From: [Clostridium] methylpentosum DSM 5476
GTDB lineage: Bacteria > Bacillota > Clostridia > Oscillospirales > Ruminococcaceae
DNA: 59,595 nucleotides
Assembly (NCBI GenBank): GCA_000158655.1
Contig: EQ973343.1
Coordinates: 1 to 59,595 of the forward strand
Direction: 5' to 3'
Part shown: in pieces, positions 51,701 through 59,595 of the stretch
Layout: each line of letters begins with the position of its first letter
How positions within the stretch are numbered: the stretch's first letter is position 1
Translations under genes and position numbers: made by a program
The notes under the pieces: generated by a model
What the model was told of the DNA's origin: nothing
Databases searched by the model: none
The model's input: only the letters and a program-made list of their open reading frames with translations

Positions 51701-53916
51701 AATTTTCTGAGGAACTGGTTGACATCCATATTCATTGCAGAGGTCATGGCGAAGATCTGCCCGTCACCCGTGTACGGCATGCGTTCATCCCGCTGCGGAC
51801 AGCCCTGAGGGCCGTCGAGAAAATTGCCTTTTTCGCTGCGGACAATTGCATTCTGGTATTGATTGATCAATTCATTGGAGGTTTCATAGCTTCCGATTTG
51901 CTCCTGTACGCCGCTCAGGACAATGCCGGTGACAGTGTCCTCGGTAACCTCCCCTTCGTAGCCGGTGAGTTCTACATACCGGAATCCATGGTAGGTAAAG
52001 CGGGGCTGATAGATTTCTCCCTCAGGATCGCCCTTCATCGTATAGTAGTCGGTCGCTTTTGCTGACCTCAGATTTGCCGTGTACAAGGTTCCTTCCGGGC
52101 CGTCCCCGGTGCCGGATGCATCGTTGAGCATTTCTGCAAACCGCAGTTTTACAGTTGTTCCGGCTTCCCCTCGGATGTTCAGCCGGGCAAATCCCACGAC
52201 GTTTTCCCCCATATCAAAGATGTAGGTCCCGGGGGAGGGCTGGGTGATGGAAACGGGAACGCGCTCTTCAATCTGTTTGACCGTGGGGCCAACCTGCGCA
52301 ATCACGCCGTATGGGTAGCCCTCCTGCCCTTCGTAGATGGAAGTATAGTTGTCCGGGTTGGCAACAGAGTGGTATACATATTTTGCCGCGCTGGTCCAGT
52401 TTTTGTCGGGTGTAAAGCCGGGTTCATCCCAGCCCGCGATCTCGCGGGTGGCGTCGTAAATTTCGCCGTCGTGATAATCATCCGAGAGAATCGGGCCATT
52501 CCCTGTGACCTGCCAGCTGGTGTCGGTGGGGATGATCTGCTTGTCCCCATTGGCATATTCTATTTCCAACTGGCCATACAGCACCGACCCGGTTCCGTAT
52601 ATATTCGGGCCTGACAAAAACTGATTGCCCGAATACCAACCGTGACCTGTGATGGCTCCAATGGCATTTTCCCCGCTTTGGAGCATTTCCGTCACATCAT
52701 AGGTCTGATACATGACGTAATTCTGATAATTGGGGTTGTAATCGTACGCTGTCCAGGTCGGGGCAAAATAGTTGTCTCCCACCTTGCTGCCGTTGATTGA
52801 AAACTCGTAAATACCCAATGCCGTTGCGTACAGCCTTGCGCTTTTCACCTCACCTGAGACCGTGAAGTCCTTGCGGTACATCGGAGCAGAATCGACGGAA
52901 TCATCCGCAAGCCCTACGGCGTTAATGACCTCCAGCTCGCCGTTTGTAACCGTCCCGATGGAAAAAGTGGATTTGGGCGCGCTGAAATCCTCGGAGAACA
53001 GCATCTCACCGGTGTCAGTGTTTTTGACTACGATGTTGTCAAAGGCCGCTTTTTCATCACCGCCCTGCCGGATACCAATTTTCCCATACTCTGCCATATC
53101 GTGTTCCCGCCGGTTGACCTCGGTGCCGTCGACCGATGTGATGATCTGGTTGCCCTGTACCTCAATGGTGAGGTGATGCGGGGTGTACTTGTCGCTTTCG
53201 GGAATTGTCTGGCTGATGTCAATCTCATCGATGCAAGCTGGCATACCATTTACCCATTGATGGGGACGGAATTTTGCGATCCCGCTGCCGTCGTCGGGCT
53301 GCACATGAAACTGCCACATCAGGAAGTTGTTTGCATCCTTTGCGCCAAACACAATTCCCGCAGCCTTGCTGATCACACGAAAATCCAGGTCAATGGAGTA
53401 ATTGACTGGTGCTGGCAAATCGTCCCCCTCTTTGCCCAGTTCGATCCACTCGGCCTGCCAGTCGCTTTTGTCAAGCAGTCCCATCTCCCAAAACGCAGGT
53501 TCTGAAGTGGACGTGTTCCCCTTGTTATCGGTAACTGTTACCTGCCAGTAGACCCGCTGCCTGGAGCAAAGTGTTTCCCCGGAATAGGTTGCGCCGACCG
53601 ATTGATCCGACGTGACTATACCGGTATCCTACAAGTCGTAAGTTCCCTGCTCAAGCTTCTCTTTGCTCGTCGCCGCCATGATGCGGTAGGATTGCTGTAT
53701 GACGCCTCTTTGTGTAGACGAAATCTTCCAGCTCAGGTCGGGCGAGGTGTTGTCGATGCCAAGCGGATTGACCGTGGCATCGGTTTCCAGTCCAAATACC
53801 GACAAAACGGGTGATTTGTCTGCCGCTAAGACGCTCAACCCCGTCATCATCTGCAACATCAGACAGAATGCGAGTATCACAGCGATTGATTTTTTCCAAC
53901 GTGTTTGAACATTCAT
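48775..53916 (-). pseudogene. Giant secreted GH78-type alpha-L-rhamnosidase, interrupted by one in-frame amber codon
   Basis: The frame from ATG 53916 is 1713 codons with one stop, TAG at 53629-53631 (codon 96, TYDL-stop-DTG, where relatives often have Trp). Domains: signal peptide (1-31), GH78 Ig-like start, a laminin-G/DUF1080-like insert (about 150-310), rhamnosidase N-domain (about 340-500), catalytic (alpha/alpha)6 barrel (about 660-1040; CPQRDERMPYTGDGQ, GWGDAVI, TSIWERWNSY), C-terminal beta domain, a CBM32/F5-8C-like domain (about 1190-1340), FIVAR modules, then GNAKTGD, membrane segment, KKK. It should cut rhamnose from glycans outside the cell. Translation could restart at ATG 53484, but without a signal peptide. 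Confidence 0.85.
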
Positions 53917-54054
53917 TTTTGATTCCCCCTTTGGTTGACTAAGTTTTTATCTTCTTCTCAGCTTCCGGATCTCCTATCCCCCTCTCCGTCAAAATTATAT
54001 GTACAGCTCAAAGCTGTCATATTCAATCGGATAGCTCAAACACGAACCATAGGT

Positions 54055-54082
54055 ATTATAACACATTTCATTGTTTTTTCAA
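54055..54082 (-). promoter_or_regulatory. Promoter of the GH78 gene
   Basis: On the minus strand TTGAAA (54077-54082), a 16-bp spacer and TATAAT (54055-54060); a CATTG-N6-CAATG palindrome overlaps the -35. The leader is about 135 nt. Confidence 0.65.
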
Positions 54083-54275
54083 TGATTCACAAATAATAAT
54101 ATCTATTTTTCATATATTTATAAAATCGGAAGCATCTGCAGCTCATGCGAGTATAAATCCTGTATTTTCCAAAGTGTTCTAAACAACCAGAACTATATTC
54201 GATTCATTCGTTTTGTGCGCTGCATTTGTCCCCCAAAACCGGACTCGTTCCGCCATTCCTGAGGTTACTGAGCAC

Positions 54276-54303
54276 AAAAAAGAACCCGGTGATCACCGGG
54301 TTC
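54276..54303 (-). terminator. Terminator of the GH106 gene
   Basis: GAACCCGGTGATCACCGGGTTC is a perfect palindrome, followed on the minus strand by TTTTTT. Confidence 0.88.
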
Positions 54304-54338
54304 TCTTAGTAAATTGTATCGTGGATCAGGAGATGATG

Positions 54339-57300
54339 CTATCTCTTCTTTTTGCTGACTATCAGTCCAGCACCTGCCAATGCGAGTACTGCAACCAGAG
54401 CGGCAACCGGTGTTGTTTCACCTGTCTTTGCGGTTGCGCTGCCGTTGGTTCGGGTGGCGTCCCCTTGAATCGAGGCCCCCTCTCCAACTATGCTGCCAGA
54501 TGCTGCGTCGGTTGCCTCTAAGCGATCGATCGCTGCATGGAGCCTGTCAGCTGCGCTGTTGACTTCATCCTGGGTCGCATTCTCGTCTTCATAGACTGCT
54601 CTGGCATTGTCGTTGGCTGTTTGGAAGGCCGCTCTGCTTTCAGCGGTATATCCAGCCAGATCAATTTCAGAAGCTTTTGCAAGGACTGACTCAAGCACGC
54701 CTTTGTCCGCCTTGTAGCGCAGATTCATCATTGCCTCAAGAAGATCTGACTCCGCCGCGGAAACATCGTCCTGCATGGCGTTTTCATCCGCATAGGTCTC
54801 CCGTGCCTCTGCTAAAACCGCAACAAACTGATCCGCGGTTGTAGGAGTATAGCTGTCGATCTTCACTTCATATTGCGTTGCAACCTCAAGCAGAGTTGCG
54901 AGGGAGGTCTTATCTCCACGGACAAATCCCAGCTTGTGAATTTCAGTCATCAGTGTCTGCCAGGCGGCGTCGATCTCTTGCTGTGTGGCGTATGGATCAG
55001 CTGCGACTGCACGAGCGGATTCGAGTGCAGCTGTAAACGTCTCCTGCACAACGGCAATCACCTGTTCAAAGGAGGGATCCTCATACTGCTGCTGCGCATA
55101 AGCGAGCACCTTGTTGAGAATCTCTTTTGAGGTGTCCGCCTCAAACACCACCTGCTGATATGGGGTCACACGCACCACACCATTGACTCCAAGCAGTCCA
55201 TTTTGCTTGAGCGGCATGGAAGACATCATTCCACCGTGCGCCTTAAACTGATTGTACAGAGTGGAGGCGACTGTGACCACGATGGTGTTTTCTCCCTGGT
55301 GGACATAGGGACCAATGTCCAGGGTAGTGTTGATCTGATTGGTAAAGGGAAGCTGTGTTCCGTTCACTTCGACGGTGTAGGTGTCCTCCACCTCGCCGAG
55401 TGCAATTGTCGCGCCGTAGCCTTGTTCCCAGCCCTTATCCAAGGTAAATGTCGCCGTATAGCGGCCGATTCCAGAAACATTTTTCCAATCCGGGTTGATC
55501 TCACTCCAACCGGCCAGGCTGGTCACAGTTGTCGGTTCGAGCTGGTTCCACACCGAGTCACGGAAGTAAATGCTTCCCTCCCCCGGTTCGATCGCGCTGA
55601 TTTGCAGATCCCATGCACCGACAGTAAAGCTTTGCTGCACTTCTTCCACCGAAGCAGCGCACTGCGTGCCGTTGCTGAGAGTGGCGGTATGCCTGCCTTC
55701 TTCAGAAGCCCGCAGGGCAATCTCGCCCTGATCGGTATACACTGCCTGAGAGGATGAATCAAGCGCAGTGACATAGCTGGAACGGGGAGTTATGCCATTT
55801 GCCTGCGCCTCTTCATCGGTGAGCAGGGCGATGAGCTTTGCCTCATCCTCGTCAAAACTCAGTTTGAGGGTGACAGAGCCATTGTTGAGCTGATAGGAGG
55901 CGATGGGGGTGATTTCACCCGTCCAGCCATCGAGCAGGTAGGGCCGCCCCTCTCCTTTGAGGGTCACTTCGACGTCCTTTTCGGAGAATGCCATCTCCTT
56001 GTTGATGCCAGGATACCCGGTGCCTGCGGTTGCAAGGGTCGCGTTGGCATCCTCAGCGAGCATCTTGTTGTAGTTGTACAGATAGTAGTAATCACCGATT
56101 TCATCCACCTGGTGACGAGCGAGGATATCGGTGGGTGTACTGTACTGCGCGTCTGCAGTCACTCCCAGTGCAGCGAGTGCTGCCGGGACATCCGCATAGT
56201 CCGCAACCTGCCGAACATTGCCGTTCTCACAGAGGGAAGCCATCCCGTCGACGATCATCGCATCGGTGTATCCCTCATTGAGCTCACTCTGATACATGAG
56301 CTTACTCGGTGTGTCCCCAACCACGACAAGCTTGAGCCCAGCCTCCACCATTTCGGTGAGGGTGTCAAGCGTCGAGGGGGACATCCTTTCCTCATTTGCA
56401 AGCACAATTGCCTTGTAGGCAGGGCCGTTTTCATTGAGCACTCCGTTTGTCACTTTTGCGGTGTCGAGCGAGAGGATCGAGGGGCTGACAAACTCGTAGG
56501 AATAGCCGTTGGCGTTGAGCGCGCCGCCGTCAGGGTACCAGTCCTCTCCATCGTTTCCGCTGAGCATATAACGGTCCTCATAGGTGTGCCGGTAAACAGC
56601 GACATCGATTTTGGACTCCTTCTGCATGATGTAGTTGTAGCGGGAGAAGTACTCGATGTAGCTTCCCGCGTTTTCCTCCGAGGTGTTGCGGTTCCAGTCG
56701 TTGGAGATAAATCCGGAGAATCCCGACCAGCCCGGCCAGGAGGTCCCGCCGAAGCGTCCGTTCAGTGTTCCATCCTCCCACACACCGGAGTAGGAAGCGC
56801 CGTGCAGTACCTGACGGTTCATGCCAGCGGCCCAGCTGCGCTTGAGCCACCACGCCATGTCCTCGTAGCTCTGCCCATTCGCGTTGCCGAATTCCGCCGC
56901 CGCTTCAAAGGAATAGATCTGCTTGTCGGTCATGTGCACCGCAGACGCCATCATCCGCAGGTTGTCAAGGGTGGCGCGATTGAGGCCTTCCCCTTCTGGA
57001 ATACCAACCGACAGCGCCGAAGTCTCAACCTCCATCGGCTTGTTGTAAGCGACCTGGTAACGGATGTTCATCCCGTGCTTCTCCGCCATCTGCTGAAGGG
57101 GTTTAAGGTGGTATTCGTTGTAGCAGTAGGTGACGACGTCGTTGTAGTCGTTTTTGATCCGCTGGGTAAGCTCCGAGTCGGTGAAGGAAAAATTCGGGCC
57201 TTCTCCGGTCTGATAGTACCCTGTACCTCCGATCACCGGGAGATAGGGGGTGATGTCATAGTCCTTTTGCTGCTCAAAAATCTCCTGGAAACCGCGGGTC

Positions 57301-58193
57301 CACTCCTTGTCCACCTGGTATTCCAGCGAGTCGTTAAAAATCGAGCTAACCTCATGCAGGTAGTTCTTTTCTTCCAGCACCTGTTCCCAGTAATCGATGC
57401 AAGCCTGCGCGCCGGCCCGGCCAAAATGGTCAACGATATAGTATTTTCCGCCGTATTGCTGGGCGGTCGGTTGCTCCCAAAAGCTGAAGACCATCCAGTC
57501 CTCCCCGTCGGGCGCAGTCCAGTCGAGGGTGCTCTGGGCAGGATCCTGCTCATTGAGCGCCACAGAGGGCATGAGGTCGATATAGCTGCTGTAGTCCACC
57601 GTCTTGTCCCCGGCCACGCGGTAGGCGGCGACGGCAAAGAGCTTGGTTGTCCCGCTCTTGCGCACCTGGTTGCGGGCGGGAACCACTCCGGTGTACCGCT
57701 CCCCGCCTGCGACGATCGCAGTACCGTAGGTCATCTCGTAGGAGGCTGCCTCGTCGTCCGCAGTTTCAATTCCCGGCATTGAGATCGGCCACCCCGGGCC
57801 GTTGGTGACGTCGACTGTTAAGCCCTGCTTTTTGGCCTCGTCCACAACGACCTCCATTGCCCTGTCCCAGTTCTCGGTGCCCCAGCGGTAGTCGTCGGTC
57901 ACGCCTGAAGTCAACATGGTGAGCCCCATCACCTCGATGCCGCCATAGCCGAGCTCTGCAATGGTCTGAATGTCCCTGCGGACCTCCTCTTCCTCAACTG
58001 CCGCATCGGGGAGCCAGTAACGGATCATCGTCCTGCTCTGCTGTGGGGCGTTTTGAAACTCCTCTGCAAGGGTCGGCTCTCCTGTCGAAGCGTCTCCCGC
58101 CGCAAACACTCCGGCAGATCCGACGCAGGAGCTGATCAGGGCGGCAGACAGCAGGGCCGCCAGACACTTTTTCCACCAGTTCGCTGATTTCAT
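54339..58193 (-). CDS. Secreted GH106-type alpha-L-rhamnosidase with FIVAR repeats and KTG anchor
   Basis: 1284 residues. Signal peptide (1-32, SAGVFAAG). The GH106-type catalytic region starts SRTMIRYWLPDAAVEEEEVR and continues LGYGGIEVMGL, VDVTNGPGWPIS, HEVSSIFNDSLEY and MADKQIYSFEAAAEFGN-like segments (about 50-770). A galactose-binding-like beta domain (about 850-1010; LDKGWEQGYGATIALGEVED) follows. Three FIVAR-type modules (about 1020-1245) precede ATAKTGET, a membrane segment and KKKR. It should remove terminal rhamnose from plant or bacterial glycans. AAGGAGA precedes the ATG. It is divergent from an AraC regulator. Its C-terminal ~270 residues are closely related to those of the GH78 protein. 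Ends with TAG. Confidence 0.85.
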   Translation of the reverse strand: MKSANWWKKCLAALLSAALISSCVGSAGVFAAGDASTGEPTLAEEFQNAPQQSRTMIRYWLPDAAVEEEEVRRDIQTIAELGYGGIEVMGLTMLTSGVTDDYRWGTENWDRAMEVVVDEAKKQGLTVDVTNGPGWPISMPGIETADDEAASYEMTYGTAIVAGGERYTGVVPARNQVRKSGTTKLFAVAAYRVAGDKTVDYSSYIDLMPSVALNEQDPAQSTLDWTAPDGEDWMVFSFWEQPTAQQYGGKYYIVDHFGRAGAQACIDYWEQVLEEKNYLHEVSSIFNDSLEYQVDKEWTRGFQEIFEQQKDYDITPYLPVIGGTGYYQTGEGPNFSFTDSELTQRIKNDYNDVVTYCYNEYHLKPLQQMAEKHGMNIRYQVAYNKPMEVETSALSVGIPEGEGLNRATLDNLRMMASAVHMTDKQIYSFEAAAEFGNANGQSYEDMAWWLKRSWAAGMNRQVLHGASYSGVWEDGTLNGRFGGTSWPGWSGFSGFISNDWNRNTSEENAGSYIEYFSRYNYIMQKESKIDVAVYRHTYEDRYMLSGNDGEDWYPDGGALNANGYSYEFVSPSILSLDTAKVTNGVLNENGPAYKAIVLANEERMSPSTLDTLTEMVEAGLKLVVVGDTPSKLMYQSELNEGYTDAMIVDGMASLCENGNVRQVADYADVPAALAALGVTADAQYSTPTDILARHQVDEIGDYYYLYNYNKMLAEDANATLATAGTGYPGINKEMAFSEKDVEVTLKGEGRPYLLDGWTGEITPIASYQLNNGSVTLKLSFDEDEAKLIALLTDEEAQANGITPRSSYVTALDSSSQAVYTDQGEIALRASEEGRHTATLSNGTQCAASVEEVQQSFTVGAWDLQISAIEPGEGSIYFRDSVWNQLEPTTVTSLAGWSEINPDWKNVSGIGRYTATFTLDKGWEQGYGATIALGEVEDTYTVEVNGTQLPFTNQINTTLDIGPYVHQGENTIVVTVASTLYNQFKAHGGMMSSMPLKQNGLLGVNGVVRVTPYQQVVFEADTSKEILNKVLAYAQQQYEDPSFEQVIAVVQETFTAALESARAVAADPYATQQEIDAAWQTLMTEIHKLGFVRGDKTSLATLLEVATQYEVKIDSYTPTTADQFVAVLAEARETYADENAMQDDVSAAESDLLEAMMNLRYKADKGVLESVLAKASEIDLAGYTAESRAAFQTANDNARAVYEDENATQDEVNSAADRLHAAIDRLEATDAASGSIVGEGASIQGDATRTNGSATAKTGETTPVAALVAVLALAGAGLIVSKKKR

Positions 58194-58244
58194 AGTTCTC
58201 TCTCCTTATCGTTTTTTTCAACAAAATGTTCTGCTGATGTTCTC

Positions 58245-58273
58245 AGTATACTGGTTTTTTCACTCCCCAACAA
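58245..58273 (-). promoter_or_regulatory. Promoter of the GH106 gene
   Basis: On the minus strand TTGTTG (58268-58273), a 17-bp spacer and TATACT (58245-58250), about 52 bp before the start codon. Confidence 0.65.
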
Positions 58274-58322
58274 TCAGGAAAACCAGCATTGCTCTGGTAA
58301 AAATCCATCATCCTTTCGAGCC

Positions 58323-58351
58323 TTGCCTTGCGCCGGGAAATATGCTATAGT
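58323..58351 (+). promoter_or_regulatory. Promoter of the AraC-type regulator gene
   Basis: TTGCCT (58323-58328), a 17-bp spacer and TATAGT (58346-58351), then GGGGG before the ATG. Confidence 0.65.
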
Positions 58352-58371
58352 GTAAAAAAGGGGGAAATCAG

Positions 58372-59376
58372 ATGACGCTGGAAGACTATTTTGAAAACTA
58401 TCTTGACGCCATAAGCAACTGGAAAAACGAAAAAGAAGTGAAACCACTTCGCCCCTGCTGGATAGAAGCGATCGGGGCCTTAAGAATGATCAAACAGGAT
58501 GACAGTTCCCAAACGATCTGGGTCAAGGAGGGAAAAGGGCTTGTCGTCAACCTGCATCCAAGCTTTTTAAGACTGGACAAAATCATTCTGCACAACCACA
58601 ACTGTTTTGAGCTCGCCTATATGTACCGTGGTAGCTGCACCAATTATTTTGAGAACGGGTGCTTCACCATGAAAGAGGGGGACATTCTGCTGCTCAACCC
58701 CAACATTCGGCACGAGATCCGCACCGCTGGACCGCACGACATCCTGGTGAACCTCATTATCGAACCCGCCTTGTTTGAATCTTTTATGTCTTCCCAATTG
58801 TCGGGCAACCAGCTGATGCTCAACTTTTTTGCCAGCTACATCTACAACGTCGGCCAGTCCCGCGACTATTTTTACTTCAGCCAAATCAAGGACCAAACCG
58901 CCTATCGGATGCTCAACGCGCTGCTGCTCGAATACTGCGAGCAGCCGGTGTATTGGCAAAACGTCTGTGAGTCTCTGCTTGCCATCCTCCTCTCCCGGCT
59001 ATCCGTAGCCTACTCGGAGCAGATTGGTCTCGATCCCGCTTCCCCCGAAAACAGTTCGGCCATCATTGAGATTCTCAGCTTCATGCGGGAGCACTGTGTT
59101 GATGCAAAACTTGAAACAGTTGCCAAAGAATTCAATTACTCTCCCGGGCACATCACCCGGCTCATCAAGCAGCACACCGGAAAAACCTTCATTGAGGTCA
59201 TGCAGAATTTCCGTTTGGAGAAAGTCAAGCATTACCTGATCAACACCGATCTGTCCGCCGAAAAGATTGCCCGCCTCACTCGGTACAACGATGTGAGCTA
59301 TCTGTACAAGCTGTTCAAGAAAAAATACGGTTTGACACTCAGCGAATACCGCCACGCTGCACAGCATCAAACCTAA
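58372..59376 (+). CDS. AraC family transcriptional regulator
   Basis: A 334-residue regulator. An N-terminal cupin (about 60-170; ILHNHNCFELAYMYRGSCTN, FTMKEGDILLLNPNIRHEI) senses a ligand. The C-terminal double helix-turn-helix (about 230-330) has VAKEFNYSPGHITRLIKQHT and IARLTRYNDVSYLYKLFKKK-Y, ending LSEYR, as in AraC/XylS proteins. It is divergent from the GH106 gene, with facing promoters about 50 bp apart, so it likely activates the rhamnosidase genes in response to rhamnose or a rhamnoside (inference). Confidence 0.94.
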   Translation: MTLEDYFENYLDAISNWKNEKEVKPLRPCWIEAIGALRMIKQDDSSQTIWVKEGKGLVVNLHPSFLRLDKIILHNHNCFELAYMYRGSCTNYFENGCFTMKEGDILLLNPNIRHEIRTAGPHDILVNLIIEPALFESFMSSQLSGNQLMLNFFASYIYNVGQSRDYFYFSQIKDQTAYRMLNALLLEYCEQPVYWQNVCESLLAILLSRLSVAYSEQIGLDPASPENSSAIIEILSFMREHCVDAKLETVAKEFNYSPGHITRLIKQHTGKTFIEVMQNFRLEKVKHYLINTDLSAEKIARLTRYNDVSYLYKLFKKKYGLTLSEYRHAAQHQT

Positions 59377-59393
59377 ACGAGTCCTATGAAAAA

Positions 59394-59428
59394 CGTGCGT
59401 TTCCAGGATGCGGAAACGCACGCTTTTT
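59394..59428 (+). terminator. Terminator of the AraC-type gene
   Basis: CGTGCGTTTCC pairs with GGAAACGCACG over 11 bp, then CTTTTT. Confidence 0.9.
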
Positions 59429-59545
59429 GTTCGATCCCTGAACACACAAACCGGCGAGGTTGTCAGAAAAACTGAACCGCCCCATTCAAAGATAACATCT
59501 TTATTAGCCCCATAACAAAACGCAGTGAGAAGAAGGGACTGCCGC

Positions 59546-59595
59546 ATGCTGGGAGAACCAGTAAAAACAATTGGGATGGATGAAAATCAGTTAAA
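59546..59595 (+). CDS. Possible gene start cut by the window edge
   Basis: An ATG at 59546 follows AAGAAGGGA with 9 bp between and opens a frame MLGEPVKTIGMDENQL that runs off the window. Only 16 codons are seen, so the product cannot be named, and the start itself is uncertain. Confidence 0.3.
   Translation, partial: MLGEPVKTIGMDENQL

Larger units (their letters stand above)
53917..54338. other. Gap with GH78 promoter and GH106 terminator
   Basis: Holds the terminator at 54276-54303 and the promoter at 54055-54082. The rest is AT-rich leader without an open frame of interest. Confidence 0.6.

Noticed and set aside
2331-53631. In-frame TAG codons in several otherwise readable genes (2608, 5254, 9457, 33726, 53629) as a sign of amber recoding
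   Set aside because: Intact genes in the window end normally with TAG (for example 12055, 25295, 27122, 40258, 54339), and most affected genes carry other damage as well. Ordinary nonsense mutation explains them.
56112-57782. 556-codon plus-strand frame inside the GH106 gene
   Set aside because: Antisense shadow of a GC-rich coding region; no ribosome site, signal or domain.

Overview
The window looks like a chromosomal segment of an anaerobic, gut-type Clostridia member (Oscillospirales/Ruminococcaceae-like). This rests on GGAGG ribosome sites, Firmicutes intrinsic terminators, FIVAR and NEAT surface proteins, EFR1/4Fe-4S nitroreductase relics and a type I-C CRISPR-Cas locus. I cannot name a species. 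Most genes lie on the minus strand.

Layout. (1) 187-2727: tRNA-Arg(CCG), three tandem terminator-like hairpin units, an AT-rich orphan gene between short direct repeats, and a decayed serine recombinase; this looks like an eroded integration site beside a tRNA. (2) 2728-11919: a long minus-strand run of redox and small-molecule genes (iron alcohol dehydrogenase, sugar acetyltransferase, alpha/beta hydrolase, MalY-type PLP lyase, two cyclophilin-fold lipoproteins, FMN reductase, LysE exporter, DUF3737), with three broken genes among them. (3) 12055-18294: an operon for an Ntn-hydrolase lipoprotein, a frameshifted serine acetyltransferase, a PaaK/CapK-like adenylate-forming enzyme and a MacB-type ABC transporter. 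It is divergent from a LysR regulator (18438-19349). The two minus-strand operons share nearly identical promoters with a probable LysR site, so they are probably one regulon. (4) 19572-20867: broken nitroreductase and EFR1 ferredoxin genes, probably former members of the same redox cluster. (5) 20868-30285: a complete type I-C CRISPR-Cas system (cas3-cas5c-cas8c-cas7-cas4-cas1-cas2, leader, 21 repeats plus one degenerate).

(6) 30557-34130: DUF305 protein, a secreted five-loop DxDGDGxCD protein, a membrane methyltransferase-like protein and a dead IS200 copy. (7) 34193-48160: a haem/iron acquisition locus resembling the streptococcal shr-shp-hts/sia system. It holds a 1611-residue NEAT/FIVAR surface protein, an Shp-like haem protein, a haem ABC importer, two CydDC-like ABC subunits, YgbA and DUF454 proteins, and a DtxR-family regulator. 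Five copies of a palindrome (R-TTAG-N6-CTAAC) sit at its three promoters, which predicts one iron-controlled regulon.

(8) 48775-59376: two very large secreted alpha-L-rhamnosidase-type enzymes (GH78-like, interrupted by one amber codon, and GH106-like), both ending in FIVAR modules and a KTG-type anchor, with a divergent AraC regulator. This is probably a rhamnose-glycan utilisation locus. A possible gene start is cut by the right edge. All family assignments come from reading the sequence; no database search was possible.
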